Assembly: GCF_001642995.1 (NCBI RefSeq) | Contig: NZ_LOHS01000111.1 | Location: 1 to 64,000 of the forward strand | Source of the DNA: Streptomyces jeddahensis | GTDB taxonomy: Bacteria; Actinomycetota; Actinomycetes; Streptomycetales; Streptomycetaceae | Direction of reading: 5' to 3' | DNA length: 64,000 bases | In this document: positions 1 to 7,429 of the stretch, piece by piece | Position numbering within the stretch: the first letter of the stretch is position 1 | Layout: the number at the start of each line of letters is the position of its first letter | Notes under the pieces: model-generated | What the model saw: the letters and a program-made list of their open reading frames with translations, nothing else | Told to the model about the DNA's origin: nothing | Database searches by the model: none | Position numbers and translations under genes: made by a program

Positions 1-51
1 CTCCCGCCCACCAGAACACGCTCAAGCCCACTCAAGCGGCAACAGCTCCAT

Positions 52-79
52 ACCCCCGGTCCGGATGCGGACCGGGGGT
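52..79 (-). terminator. Hairpin terminator after the secreted protein gene
   Basis: A perfect 11-bp stem (52-62 pairs with 69-79) with a 6-nt loop lies 24 nt past the stop codon of the minus-strand gene ending at 103. There is no long T run, as is usual in Streptomyces. Confidence 0.7.
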
Positions 80-102
80 TCCGGTGACGGGCCTCGGAAC
101 GG

Positions 103-1419
103 TCACTCGGAGGCGTTGAGCACCAGTTCGGCCTGAGCGTTGTGCGGCTTCGGGTCGTAGGGGGCCTGCCGCGAGGAGGCGTGAAGTGTGACGGCGCCGG
201 TGGCGTTCGGGATCACCCGGTCGATGCGCAGTTCGAAGGGGAACTGCATCCGGTCCTCGGGGGCGGCCCAGTGCCGGAGTTCGCACCGGTACGTGGCGGA
301 TCCCTCCGCCCAGCAGTTCTCCGGCGCTGAGACGACCGTGGCGCCCTCGGGCACCGCCAGGGTGACCGTGCCGACCGGGTCACCGCTGCCGATGTTGGCG
401 AACCAGGCGGGACCGCGGTTGCGGAACCCGATCGTGGCCGTGACCCTCTCCCCGGCCGCGCCGGTGACCTCGTCACCCTGCACGGCGAAGTCGGCCGTGT
501 TCTCCGCGGTGACCGACGTGCTGGTGAAGTTGTCCTCGGGGTTTTGGTCCTGTGTGCCCTCGAGCGGCTGGACGCTGACATCGAGTCGCTCGATCAGGGC
601 GTGGGACGCCACGGTGAGCCGCAGCGGCTCCGGGAGGGTGACGGTGGCGCCGGGCTCCACGACGGTGTCGAACGTGCAGTCCAGCAGGCCGCCCGGCATG
701 TCCTCGGTGTCCAGGACGGGCGGGGTCCAGGCGCAGCCCGGGTCGGTGGTGGCGAACTCCAGGCCGTAGGTGTTCCACACCTGGAGGCGGAAGCCCTCCG
801 CGGCCGCGTCGCCGTTGTTGGTGACCGTGACGGGTACGGTCAGAGAGGTCCCGGGGGCGACCGGGCCCACCGGCGCCGGCTCGGTGAGGCTCAGGTCCGG
901 CGAAGGTACGGACTCGACCTTGACCGGTGTGCTGCCCCAGTGGGAGTACAGCACACCGTCCGGGCCGTCGGTCTCCGCCTGCGCATGGTGGCCGATGCTC
1001 AGCTCCGCACCGGCCGGGGCGCCCTCCATGGTCCGGAGCCCGAGGGTGACCTGGGGCCCGTCGTAGGTGCCGCCGATGTCGCCGACCTCCCAGATGTCGC
1101 ACAAGGCGCTGGTGTTGTCCTCGGACAGGAAGCAGTTGTCCGGCACCGAGACCTCGGCCACGCCCGCCAGCTCCGACAGGTCGAGGGTGAGCACGCCGTT
1201 GGCGACGTGGTAGTCGCCGTTGTCGTGGTACAGGCCGAACGAGAGCTCTTGGTACGAGCCCGGCGTGGCGGACAGTGTCGCCCCTTCCGGGGACTGGACC
1301 CACAGCATGTCGCTCGCGGCGGAGGCCGGCGTGGTGCCGAGCACGGTGGCGCTCAGCGCCGCCACTGCGACGAGCGCGCACGCGCCGACCCGTCTCCTGC
1401 GGCCGGTGGCGGTTCTCAT
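103..1419 (-). CDS. Secreted protein with CARDB/DUF11-like beta-sandwich repeats
   Basis: The 438-residue product begins with a clear Sec signal peptide: a Thr/Arg-rich start (MRTATGRRRR), a hydrophobic stretch ending in ATVLGTTPASAAS, and a probable cut after ASA. The rest is an acidic extracellular protein of repeated beta-rich modules. Phrases such as VPVTVTNNGDAAAEGFRL and TATIGFRNRGPAWF are typical of CARDB/DUF11 adhesion-type domains. Paired cysteines (for example CFLSEDNTSALC and CAWTPP...LLDC) suggest disulfides. The start at 1419 has GGGAG upstream and places the signal peptide at the N terminus; upstream in-frame codons do not look coding. No catalytic motif is seen, so its role (surface or matrix protein) is inferred only from fold type. 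Confidence 0.85.
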   Translation of the reverse strand: MRTATGRRRRVGACALVAVAALSATVLGTTPASAASDMLWVQSPEGATLSATPGSYQELSFGLYHDNGDYHVANGVLTLDLSELAGVAEVSVPDNCFLSEDNTSALCDIWEVGDIGGTYDGPQVTLGLRTMEGAPAGAELSIGHHAQAETDGPDGVLYSHWGSTPVKVESVPSPDLSLTEPAPVGPVAPGTSLTVPVTVTNNGDAAAEGFRLQVWNTYGLEFATTDPGCAWTPPVLDTEDMPGGLLDCTFDTVVEPGATVTLPEPLRLTVASHALIERLDVSVQPLEGTQDQNPEDNFTSTSVTAENTADFAVQGDEVTGAAGERVTATIGFRNRGPAWFANIGSGDPVGTVTLAVPEGATVVSAPENCWAEGSATYRCELRHWAAPEDRMQFPFELRIDRVIPNATGAVTLHASSRQAPYDPKPHNAQAELVLNASE

Positions 1420-1555
1420 GGCAACTCCCAGGTTGTACGGAGATCCACCCCGTGGCGACGGTCCTGGGGACGTCCGTACGGAGTGATCGTTGCCGCTGTT
1501 GGACGGCCCGGGCCTGCCAAAGGTTGTGCCGGGCATGGGCGTTGACATGGGTTGA

Positions 1556-1780
1556 TTGCGCGACGGCTTCGAGTACTACCGAACCCTCGAAGAATCCGCC
1601 CAGCAGGCCCAGCGCTGGCGCGACGAGGGACCGCTGACCATCCCGGTCCTGGCCATAGGCGGCCAGTACAGCACCGGCACCATGCCCGAGGAGGTCATGC
1701 GCATGATCGCCACCGACGTCACCGGGCTGGTGATTCCCGGAGCCGGTCACTTCCTGCCCGAGGAGGTTCCGCAGCAAGTA
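1556..1780 (+). pseudogene. C-terminal fragment of an alpha/beta hydrolase
   Basis: The frame reads like the last 75 residues of an epoxide-hydrolase-type alpha/beta hydrolase: a tyrosine-rich cap segment (DGFEYYRTLEESAQQ), the strand LTIPVLAIGG, and the catalytic-His region GLVIPGAGHFLPEE. The nucleophile half of the fold is absent upstream. After about position 1780 the frame runs on into DNA that belongs to the sensor kinase on the other strand. There is no ribosome-binding site. This is a decayed remnant; it cannot be a working hydrolase because the Ser/Asp nucleophile elbow is missing. Confidence 0.75.
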
Positions 1781-1801
1781 CGGGGTGACATACCGGACGG
1801 T

Positions 1802-3265
1802 CTACGGCCCCGTCAGGGGGAGGTCGGCCCGCAGCGTGGTCCCCTGCCCGGCGGGGCTGTGGATCATGATCGTTCCGCCCAGGGCCTGGATGCGGTCGGT
1901 GAGCCCGACCAGCCCCGAACCGCGCCCAGGTGCGGCCCCTCCGACGCCGTCGTCACGGACCGACAGGTGCAGGCCGTCCTCGTCGGCCCGCACCTGGACG
2001 TGGGCGAGGGACGCACGGGCGTGCTTGGCAGTGTTGGCCAGCGCCTCGGAGACGACGTAGTACGCGGCGACCTCGACCGGCTCGGGCAGCCGGGTGGGGA
2101 CGTCCACTTCCAGCTCGACCGGCACGAGTGAGCGGCGGGCCAGGGCCTTGAGCGCGGGAGGCAGGCCTCCCTCGGACAGGATCGCCGGGTGAATGCCGCG
2201 GGCGACCTCGCGCAGGTCATCCAGCGCCCCGGTCAGCGCGTCGGCGACCCGGGCCACTTTCTCCCGAAACTCCGGCATATCCGGGGGCACCGCAGCCTGG
2301 ACGGACCGCAACTGAAGCATCACCGCCACCAGCCGTTGCTGGGTCGAGTCGTGCAGGTCACGTTCGATGCGGCGCCGGGCGCGGTCGGCTGCGGCCAGGA
2401 TCCGGGCCCGCGAGGTGGCGAGTTCGGCGCGGCCTTCCTCCAGCCAGCTGGCCATGGCGTTGAAGCTGCGCTCCAGCACCCTGATCTCGCCGACCCCGGT
2501 CTCTGGCATACGCGCGGCCAGGTCCCCGCCGGCGAGCCGGCCGGCCATGGCTGCCGCCCGGCGGACCGGCCGCACGATCGCCCGGGTCAGATAGCCCGCG
2601 AACACGGTGATGAGCACAACCGACCCGGTAAGGCCAACGACAGCCGCCACCACCGCCCGGTCGGCGGCCGCATCGGAGTGCCGTTGCCGGGCTGCCGCAA
2701 GGTCGCGCTCGGTGGCCACGACGCGGTCGAACTCGGCGCGGATCGCGTCGACGCGCCGCTTGCCCTCCTCGGTCGCGGCCACGGTCCGCGCTGTGTCCGG
2801 GTTGCGGCGGGCGGCGTTCACCAGCGGCAGGGAGTAGTCCCGGATATATGAGGTGCCGTCCCGCTCGATCCGACGAGCCCGGGCCTGCTGTTCAGCGTTG
2901 CCGCCGGCCAGCCGTTCCAGCTCGCTGGCCTGCTCGGGGAAGGCGGCCCTGGCCTCCTGCCACGGCTGCAGGAACCGCTCCTGCCCGGTGAGGGCGAAGC
3001 CGCGCACGCCCGTCTCCAGATCCACGACGCGACGCTCGAGGTGGTTGGCCACCATGAGCAGTTTCTCGGACTGCTGCGCGAGTCGCTGCGCCCCGCGCAG
3101 GTCGGCGACCGAGAAGAGCAGGACGGCGAAGGCGGCGCCGACCAGGGCCATGAGCAGGCCGCTGGCGACGATCATGCGGGGGGTCAGCCCACCGTTCGTG
3201 CCGGTCTGCCGGGTATGCGAGGCAAGCAGGCGCACCAGTGCTCCCTCGGTGAGATGGTCTGCCAA
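1802..3265 (-). CDS. Sensor histidine kinase (CHASE3-HAMP-HisKA_3-HATPase)
   Basis: The 487-residue membrane kinase has a first transmembrane helix near residues 30-52, a CHASE3-like extracytoplasmic helical domain (about 60-200), a second helix near 205-227, and a HAMP linker (about 228-280). The HisKA_3 dimerisation box RRRIERDLHDSTQQRL holds the likely phospho-accepting His305. A GHKL ATPase domain (about 395-485) has the N-box VVSEALANTAKHA and G-boxes DDGVGG and GSGLVGL. This is the NarL/DesK class, which phosphorylates LuxR-type response regulators. The divergent gene starting at 3374 encodes such a regulator and is the likely partner, with a shared promoter region of about 108 bp between them. 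The signal is unknown. Confidence 0.9.
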   Translation of the reverse strand: MADHLTEGALVRLLASHTRQTGTNGGLTPRMIVASGLLMALVGAAFAVLLFSVADLRGAQRLAQQSEKLLMVANHLERRVVDLETGVRGFALTGQERFLQPWQEARAAFPEQASELERLAGGNAEQQARARRIERDGTSYIRDYSLPLVNAARRNPDTARTVAATEEGKRRVDAIRAEFDRVVATERDLAAARQRHSDAAADRAVVAAVVGLTGSVVLITVFAGYLTRAIVRPVRRAAAMAGRLAGGDLAARMPETGVGEIRVLERSFNAMASWLEEGRAELATSRARILAAADRARRRIERDLHDSTQQRLVAVMLQLRSVQAAVPPDMPEFREKVARVADALTGALDDLREVARGIHPAILSEGGLPPALKALARRSLVPVELEVDVPTRLPEPVEVAAYYVVSEALANTAKHARASLAHVQVRADEDGLHLSVRDDGVGGAAPGRGSGLVGLTDRIQALGGTIMIHSPAGQGTTLRADLPLTGP

Positions 3266-3373
3266 GGCTCCTGCAGGGTGCTCACCGGACGAGGCTCACC
3301 GACAATGTTAGGCATGACGGCACGGAACCCGAGCCCGCACTGCTGGGTCCGGGGAGAACGGTGACGGTCTCCC

Positions 3374-4027
3374 ATGACCGCGTTGCGTGTGGTCCTGGCC
3401 GAGGACGACGTCCTGCTGCGCGAGGGGTTGGCCAGCCTGCTGCAGCGGTCGGGCTTTGCGGTGGTGGGGCAAGCCGGCGACGGCGAGCAGCTGCTCGCCG
3501 CGGTCCGGGAGGCGATGCCCGAGCTGGTGGTGGTCGATATTCGGATGCCGCCGGCCCAGGCCACCGAGGGGTTGGAGGCGGCGCGCACCATCCGCCAGGA
3601 ATTCCCCGAGACGGGCATCCTGGTTCTGTCGGCCCATGCCGAGGTGGAGCACGCGATGGAGCTGTTGGCCAGCGGTCGGCGGATCGGCTACCTGCTCAAG
3701 AGCCGTGTCGCTGACGTGCAGGAGTTCCTCGAGGCGCTGCAGCGGATCGCCAAGGGGGGGTCGGTGGTGGATCCCGCGCTGGTGCAGGAGCTGGTGACCG
3801 CCCGCCGTCGCCAGGACCCGCTGGCCGCGCTCAGCGAGCGCGAGCGCGAGGTGCTGGCGCTGATGGCCGAGGGCCGGTCCAATGCCGGCATCGCCCGACG
3901 GCTGTGGGTCACCGAAGGCACGGTCGAAAAGCATGTGCGCAGCATCCTGGCCAAGCTGGGGCTGCCGGAGACCGACGAGGATCACCGTCGCGTCCGCGCC
4001 GTGATCACCTTTCTGGAGGCCCGATAA
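3374..4027 (+). CDS. NarL/FixJ-type response regulator
   Basis: The 217-residue protein has an N-terminal receiver domain with the acidic pocket E10-D11-D12, phospho-acceptor Asp55 in VVVDIRMPP, and conserved Lys108 in YLLKSRV. The C-terminal LuxR-type helix-turn-helix runs about 150-205 (LSEREREVLALMAEGRSN, then WVTEGTVEKHVRSIL). It is divergent from the sensor kinase gene and is its likely phosphorylation target. The last 23 nt overlap the 3' end of the convergent receiver gene at 4005-4409. The likely role is transcription activation or repression in response to the kinase signal. Confidence 0.9.
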   Translation: MTALRVVLAEDDVLLREGLASLLQRSGFAVVGQAGDGEQLLAAVREAMPELVVVDIRMPPAQATEGLEAARTIRQEFPETGILVLSAHAEVEHAMELLASGRRIGYLLKSRVADVQEFLEALQRIAKGGSVVDPALVQELVTARRRQDPLAALSEREREVLALMAEGRSNAGIARRLWVTEGTVEKHVRSILAKLGLPETDEDHRRVRAVITFLEAR

Positions 4028-4409
4028 CCGAATCCCGGTGGCCGTCGTCCGCCGCGGAGAGCATGTCGTGGATCGCGCGGGCCGACAGGGCGGTCTTGGG
4101 CAGGAATCCCACCGCGGGGCTCGCCGCGATCAGGTCGGCGTACTCCTCCTCGGCGTGGCTGGAGATCAAGATGACCGGGGGCGGGGCCGGGCCGGTCTCG
4201 CGGTGGAGCCGGCCTGCCAGCTCCAAGCCGCTCTCGCCACCGAGGTCGATGTCCACGAGCGCCACATTCGGCCTGAGCTGCTCGGCCTGCTGCATGGCCT
4301 GCGCGCAGTCCGATGCCACGCCCACGACCGCGACGCCCTCGCACTCCAACAGGCCGCGAGCGGCGTCCCGGAAGTAGGGGCTGTCATCGACGATGAGGCA
4401 GCGCAGCAT
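4005..4409 (-). CDS. Single-domain response regulator receiver protein
   Basis: The 134-residue protein is a bare CheY-like receiver: D8-D9 near the N terminus, phospho-acceptor Asp53 in LVDIDLGG, Ser83/84 and Lys105 in FLPKTAL. No output domain follows; the C-terminal 20 residues are a short tail. It overlaps the neighbouring regulator gene tail to tail by 23 nt. Stand-alone receivers usually work in phosphorelays or by protein-protein contact. With two regulators and one kinase here, it may compete for or buffer phosphate from the same kinase, but that is inference. Confidence 0.85.
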   Translation of the reverse strand: MLRCLIVDDSPYFRDAARGLLECEGVAVVGVASDCAQAMQQAEQLRPNVALVDIDLGGESGLELAGRLHRETGPAPPPVILISSHAEEEYADLIAASPAVGFLPKTALSARAIHDMLSAADDGHRDSVIGPPER

Positions 4410-4723
4410 GAGTCTTAGGATCGCAGCGCGGGCACCCGGTCGGCATTCCTGCTAGCTGTATTCACCCGCACCGCTGCCGGCACCCCTGCTCGCCGAGGCG
4501 ATGCACCGCCGCTGTTCCCCTGCGCTGATGGCCCCTCAAAGTCAGGCAGCGACCGGAAGCCATAGGGGGACGGGCGTCGGCAGTGCGAACTGCGTCGTTG
4601 CAGGCGACTGCCATCTCAGACTGCCGGCTAGCAGGGGGCGACAACCACCGCTGGCCGTGAAGACGCAACCCCCTTCGCACCGCGAAGCTGGATGCAATTC
4701 GAATGTCGGCAGCGGAGGCGAAG

Positions 4724-5068
4724 ATGGCGGAGAAGGACGTGCCGGTGTACGACACCATGCACGTGGACTTGAAAGCCACCGGCCCCGGACGCTGCCAGGT
4801 GACGGTGACCGGGGAGCTCGACGTGGCCACCACCGGCGAGGCCCGCACCATCCTGCGCACCGCCCTGGACGGCTACCGGCACATCGTGGTCGACCTCAGC
4901 GGCCTACGGTTCTGCGATTGCTCCGGGCTCAGCGCGCTCCTGGCCGCCGCCCGCAACGCCCGGACCGTCGGTGTGGAGCTGCGGTTGCGGGCCGTCCCAC
5001 GCACCCTTGCCCGCATCCTGCGGCTGACCGGCACCCACAGGGCCTTCACCATCGAGTCCGTGAGCTGA
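4724..5068 (+). CDS. STAS-domain anti-sigma-factor antagonist
   Basis: The 114-residue protein is a single STAS domain of the SpoIIAA/RsbV type. The signature VVDLSGLRFCDCSGLSALLAA places the regulatory phosphorylatable Ser at residue 67 (DCSGLS). Such proteins, when unphosphorylated, bind an anti-sigma kinase and free its sigma factor. I chose ATG at 4724 because GGAGG (4714-4718) sits 5 nt before it; an ATG at 4703 would add seven residues but has no good ribosome-binding site. No kinase or sigma gene is adjacent, so the partner is not known. It is the last chromosomal gene before the integrated element. Confidence 0.88.
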   Translation: MAEKDVPVYDTMHVDLKATGPGRCQVTVTGELDVATTGEARTILRTALDGYRHIVVDLSGLRFCDCSGLSALLAAARNARTVGVELRLRAVPRTLARILRLTGTHRAFTIESVS

Positions 5069-5220
5069 TCCGCCCAGACACGTGCCGCTGTGACCCCCAG
5101 GGTGACGCGGGCTTCTGCGTTGCGCATCGGCGAGCGCTCGGTTCCGTCGAAGTCCGTTCCCGCCCTCAGCACCTCTTCGGCGAGCGCTGGGGTTCCGTCG
5201 TTTGGCCCCCCAAGGCATGA

Positions 5221-5256
5221 CAGAGGCCCATTCGCGATCATGCGAATGGGCCTCTG
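5221..5256 (-). terminator. Strong hairpin terminator next to attL, probably the original tRNA-Pro terminator
   Basis: A perfect 15-bp stem (5221-5235 with 5242-5256) and a 6-nt loop lie 6 nt outside the left tRNA-Pro repeat. As the tRNA 3' end faces left, this is most simply the chromosomal terminator that followed tRNA-Pro before the element integrated. The element brought its own at 27387-27425. It may also serve the STAS gene. Confidence 0.8.
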
Positions 5257-5262
5257 ACCAGC

Positions 5263-5305
5263 GTCGGGGTGGCGGGATTTGAACCCACGACCTCTTCGTC
5301 CCGAA
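5263..5305 (-). repeat. attL: 43-bp copy of the tRNA-Pro 3' end
   Basis: Identical over 43 bp to 27440-27482 and breaks off exactly in the anticodon loop/stem region of the tRNA. It holds the anticodon-loop, variable, T-arm and 3' acceptor sequence but no 5' half, so it is not a tRNA gene. It marks the left end of the element. Confidence 0.95.
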
Positions 5306-6079
5306 TAATGTGCGGAAAGATCGCTGGCCAGGAGCACTTGACTCCTGTGCAGGTCAGGGCGTTGGTACGAGTTGGTTCCGGTGGGTGGAGATCCGCACGG
5401 CTTTCTTGATCCACTCCCCGCTCACTCCCCAGGGAGTCCGCACCCCGTTCGGTGGCGTTCGTAGGCGTTCGCGCGGCAGCTCAGATGGGGCGTGCGTACA
5501 GCGGTGAACGCCAGGGTCCGTCAGTGCACTGGATAAAGACCAGGACCACGATCGCCTTCACCCATCCGTGGCTGTACGTCTCTTCGGCCTCTACTGCTGG
5601 GTGGCGTAGGCGTTTTTAAGAGCGTTGCGGCGGCAGGACCGAAACCTGCTCTGAACTGCAGTGGAAACGCTCTTGCGGCGTTGTCATGTGGCCTCTGGCC
5701 CACACATGGCCCACTACTCCCAAGTTCGCCGGCCCGGCTGCGACACTGCGACCTTCGGTTCGAGCCGTCCGATGGGGGCGACACCTGCTTTGTAAGCCTG
5801 GTGGTGTGGGGCAGCGAGGGTGCCCAGGTCACTCCAGCTATAGGAGGTGATCAGGTCAGCGGCGCATCTCGACTGCGGCGAACCGCCATTGACCGTGATT
5901 GACTGCCCGATGTGGCACGGCTGTGGCACGGCTCCGCCCCCTGATGCAAACTACGGGCGGGGAGGTCGCTGCGGTGTGCCCGACTGGTCAGCCGGTCATC
6001 AAGGAGCGGTGGCCGTCGGTTGCGGTCGGTAGGGTTGCTGTACTTCGTTGCTGTACAGCGCCTGAACGCGACGGCCAGG
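5306..6079. other. Left-end region of the element without a convincing gene
   Basis: No open frame here has both a ribosome-binding site and a recognisable product. The region instead holds short repeats: the arm-type repeat at 5407-5432, a 22-bp sequence at 5692-5713 that recurs at 10341-10362 with one mismatch, and a perfect tandem 11-mer TGTGGCACGGC at 5911-5921 and 5922-5932. A sequence at 5842-5852 (AGGAGGTGATC) matches the anti-16S consensus, but the frame after it codes for nothing recognisable. Confidence 0.6.
5407..5432 (+). repeat. Left arm-type repeat (candidate integrase/Xis binding site)
   Basis: This 26-bp sequence matches 27345-27370 at 25 of 26 positions and in the same orientation. 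It contains two direct CACTCCCC-type units. It lies 101 bp inside attL, and its partner lies 69 bp inside attR. On the excised circle the two copies would flank the attP core, which is how arm-type sites of tyrosine integrases are arranged. Confidence 0.75.
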
Positions 6080-6721
6080 TCAGCGGCGTTTCCAGACCTT
6101 GCCGTCCCGGCCACACCTACTGACTTCACCGGTGCACATTCGGATCTCCGTCGTGGTCAGGAGCACGTGATAGTGGACCGCAGAGTCGGCTGACACGATC
6201 AGGTTTGGCTTCTCGGTGATGAGACCCAGTTCGTACCCCTGTGCGATCCACGTCAGCGGCCATACGCAGGAATTGACGTCGACAGCATGCGAGTGCTTCC
6301 GCTTGCCATCGACCTTGTGGGTACACCGATTGGGGCGGCCCGAAAGCTCCGTGCCGACGAAATTGATCAGCCGTGATAGAACGTCGGGCTCCTGTACAGC
6401 CGCGTCCCGGTAGCCTCTTACCTCAGCCTCGGTCACGTCCTCCCACTGCACGCCGTCGTAGAGCGTGTGGCAGTTGGCGCAGAGCGGAAGCACGTTGCCA
6501 AGATGATGAAAGTGGCGTAGGGCTTCGCCGTAGTGCCAGGCCTCGGGTGGTGCAATGCCGTTGACCTCCTTGCCGGCGACGGCTACGCATCTAGGCCAAT
6601 TCATGATGTGCGCCATCTCCAACGGCCGCCGTTCTCCACACCGGAGGCACTGTTCGCCAAATATGCGAAATGTCGCCTGGCGAAGGTACTCAGGGTTACC
6701 CGGACGCTCGAACGCTGCCAT
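6080..6721 (-). CDS. HNH endonuclease domain protein
   Basis: The 213-residue protein has an HNH nuclease fold near its N terminus: a zinc-knuckle pair C25-x2-C28, His38 in MAHIMNW, Asn76 in LGNVLPL, then C81-x2-C84-His85 in CANCHTLYDG. The C-terminal 110 residues are unlike anything I recognise. The start at 6721 (MAAFERPGN) is chosen because the in-frame extension upstream runs through the tRNA-Ser remnant and cannot be coding. It is cargo in the left part of the element. Possible roles are a homing-type or restriction-type nuclease; nothing near it indicates which. No methylase gene is adjacent. Confidence 0.75.
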   Translation of the reverse strand: MAAFERPGNPEYLRQATFRIFGEQCLRCGERRPLEMAHIMNWPRCVAVAGKEVNGIAPPEAWHYGEALRHFHHLGNVLPLCANCHTLYDGVQWEDVTEAEVRGYRDAAVQEPDVLSRLINFVGTELSGRPNRCTHKVDGKRKHSHAVDVNSCVWPLTWIAQGYELGLITEKPNLIVSADSAVHYHVLLTTTEIRMCTGEVSRCGRDGKVWKRR

Positions 6722-6792
6722 GCCATGACGGTACGTCCTGAGTCTGGCCTCGCTGTCCACTTCCGCAGCCCCTGAGGGGCCGGCGGAAATGA

Positions 6793-6850
6793 ACGATCTT
6801 GAAAACCGTCGTGGCGCAAGCCACCGTGGGTTCAAATCCCACACCCACCG
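6793..6850 (+). pseudogene. tRNA-Ser(UGA) 3' fragment
   Basis: The sequence folds as the 3' part of a serine tRNA. It has an anticodon loop CTTGAAA (6798-6804, anticodon UGA) with one mismatch in its stem, a long class-II variable arm GTGGC-GCAA-GCCAC (6811-6824), a T arm with loop TTCAAAT (stem 6826-6830 with 6838-6842), and the 3' acceptor strand ACCCACC plus G (6843-6850). The required 5' acceptor strand GGTGGGT and the D arm are missing upstream. It is therefore not a working tRNA but an attachment-site-like remnant. Confidence 0.85.
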
Positions 6851-6857
6851 CATGGTG

Positions 6858-6895
6858 AAACGGCCTCTGACCAGCCAACTGGTCGGGGGCCGTTC
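6858..6895 (+). terminator. Hairpin downstream of the tRNA-Ser fragment
   Basis: Nested inverted repeats (AACGGCC with GGCCGTT, and GACCAG with CTGGTC around a CCAA loop) start 7 nt past the tRNA fragment. This is the normal place for a tRNA terminator, so tRNA and terminator were carried in together. Confidence 0.6.
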
Positions 6896-7020
6896 GCATG
6901 TCCGTGCACTGTGAGCGCCCGGTGTTTCCCGTGATTCCCCGCTCGATCGGGCACGTGGCGGGCACGGCGCTTGCCAGGGGCGGCTGCTGGGCTTCACCCC
7001 CATGCTGCTTTGATCAGCGC

Positions 7021-7326
7021 GTGACTCCCAATGATGAGCCGACTGGCGACAGATCGGGGCAGATGAGTCTTGCCGTCGTTTTCGGCGGGGCTTCCGTTGC
7101 GTTCTGGTTCTGCTGCCCGTTCTGGATGCTCGTCTGGCTGCTGGCCTTGCCGCTGGGACTGACAGGCCTTGTCCGGGGTTCCATCGAATACCGCGCCGCC
7201 TCGCGTCAAGGCGCGAGCCGTGCTCAGCCTCTGACCGGCCTGGTGCTCTCGTCCGTGGGGACAGTGGCTGCGGTCGCGTACATGGTCTTTGTGTTCACGC
7301 ATCCGGACCTGCTGATTCAGGAGTAG
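7021..7326 (+). CDS. Small DUF4190-like membrane protein
   Basis: The predicted product of 101 residues (GTG at 7021; an ATG at 7063 is an alternative that would give 87) has two long hydrophobic segments. One is around SLAVVFGGASVAFWFCCPFW and continues into VWLLALPLGLTGLV; the second is LSSVGTVAAVAYMVFVF. A short basic loop lies between them. The pattern fits the DUF4190 family of small Streptomyces membrane proteins with unknown function. It is isolated between the tRNA-Ser remnant and the IS256 element and has no obvious operon partner. Confidence 0.6.
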   Translation: MTPNDEPTGDRSGQMSLAVVFGGASVAFWFCCPFWMLVWLLALPLGLTGLVRGSIEYRAASRQGASRAQPLTGLVLSSVGTVAAVAYMVFVFTHPDLLIQE

Positions 7327-7429
7327 GTCGGCGGAGCGGCTTTGGGCTGGAGCTGCTTTGGCGCGAGTGATCATGGCCCATTACGCTGGCCCGCGGATCG
7401 GGCAGGTTTGTGAGCCTGCCCGTTACTGA

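Noticed and set aside
5847..6032. Small frame behind a perfect AGGAGGTGATC ribosome-binding-site match
   Set aside because: The peptide has no recognisable pattern, includes the tandem TGTGGCACGGC repeat and does not look coding.
6786..6851. Complete tRNA-Ser gene
   Set aside because: No 5' acceptor strand or D arm exists upstream, and the anticodon stem has a mismatch.
6722..7003. N-terminal extension of the HNH gene
   Set aside because: It would translate the tRNA-Ser remnant and its terminator.
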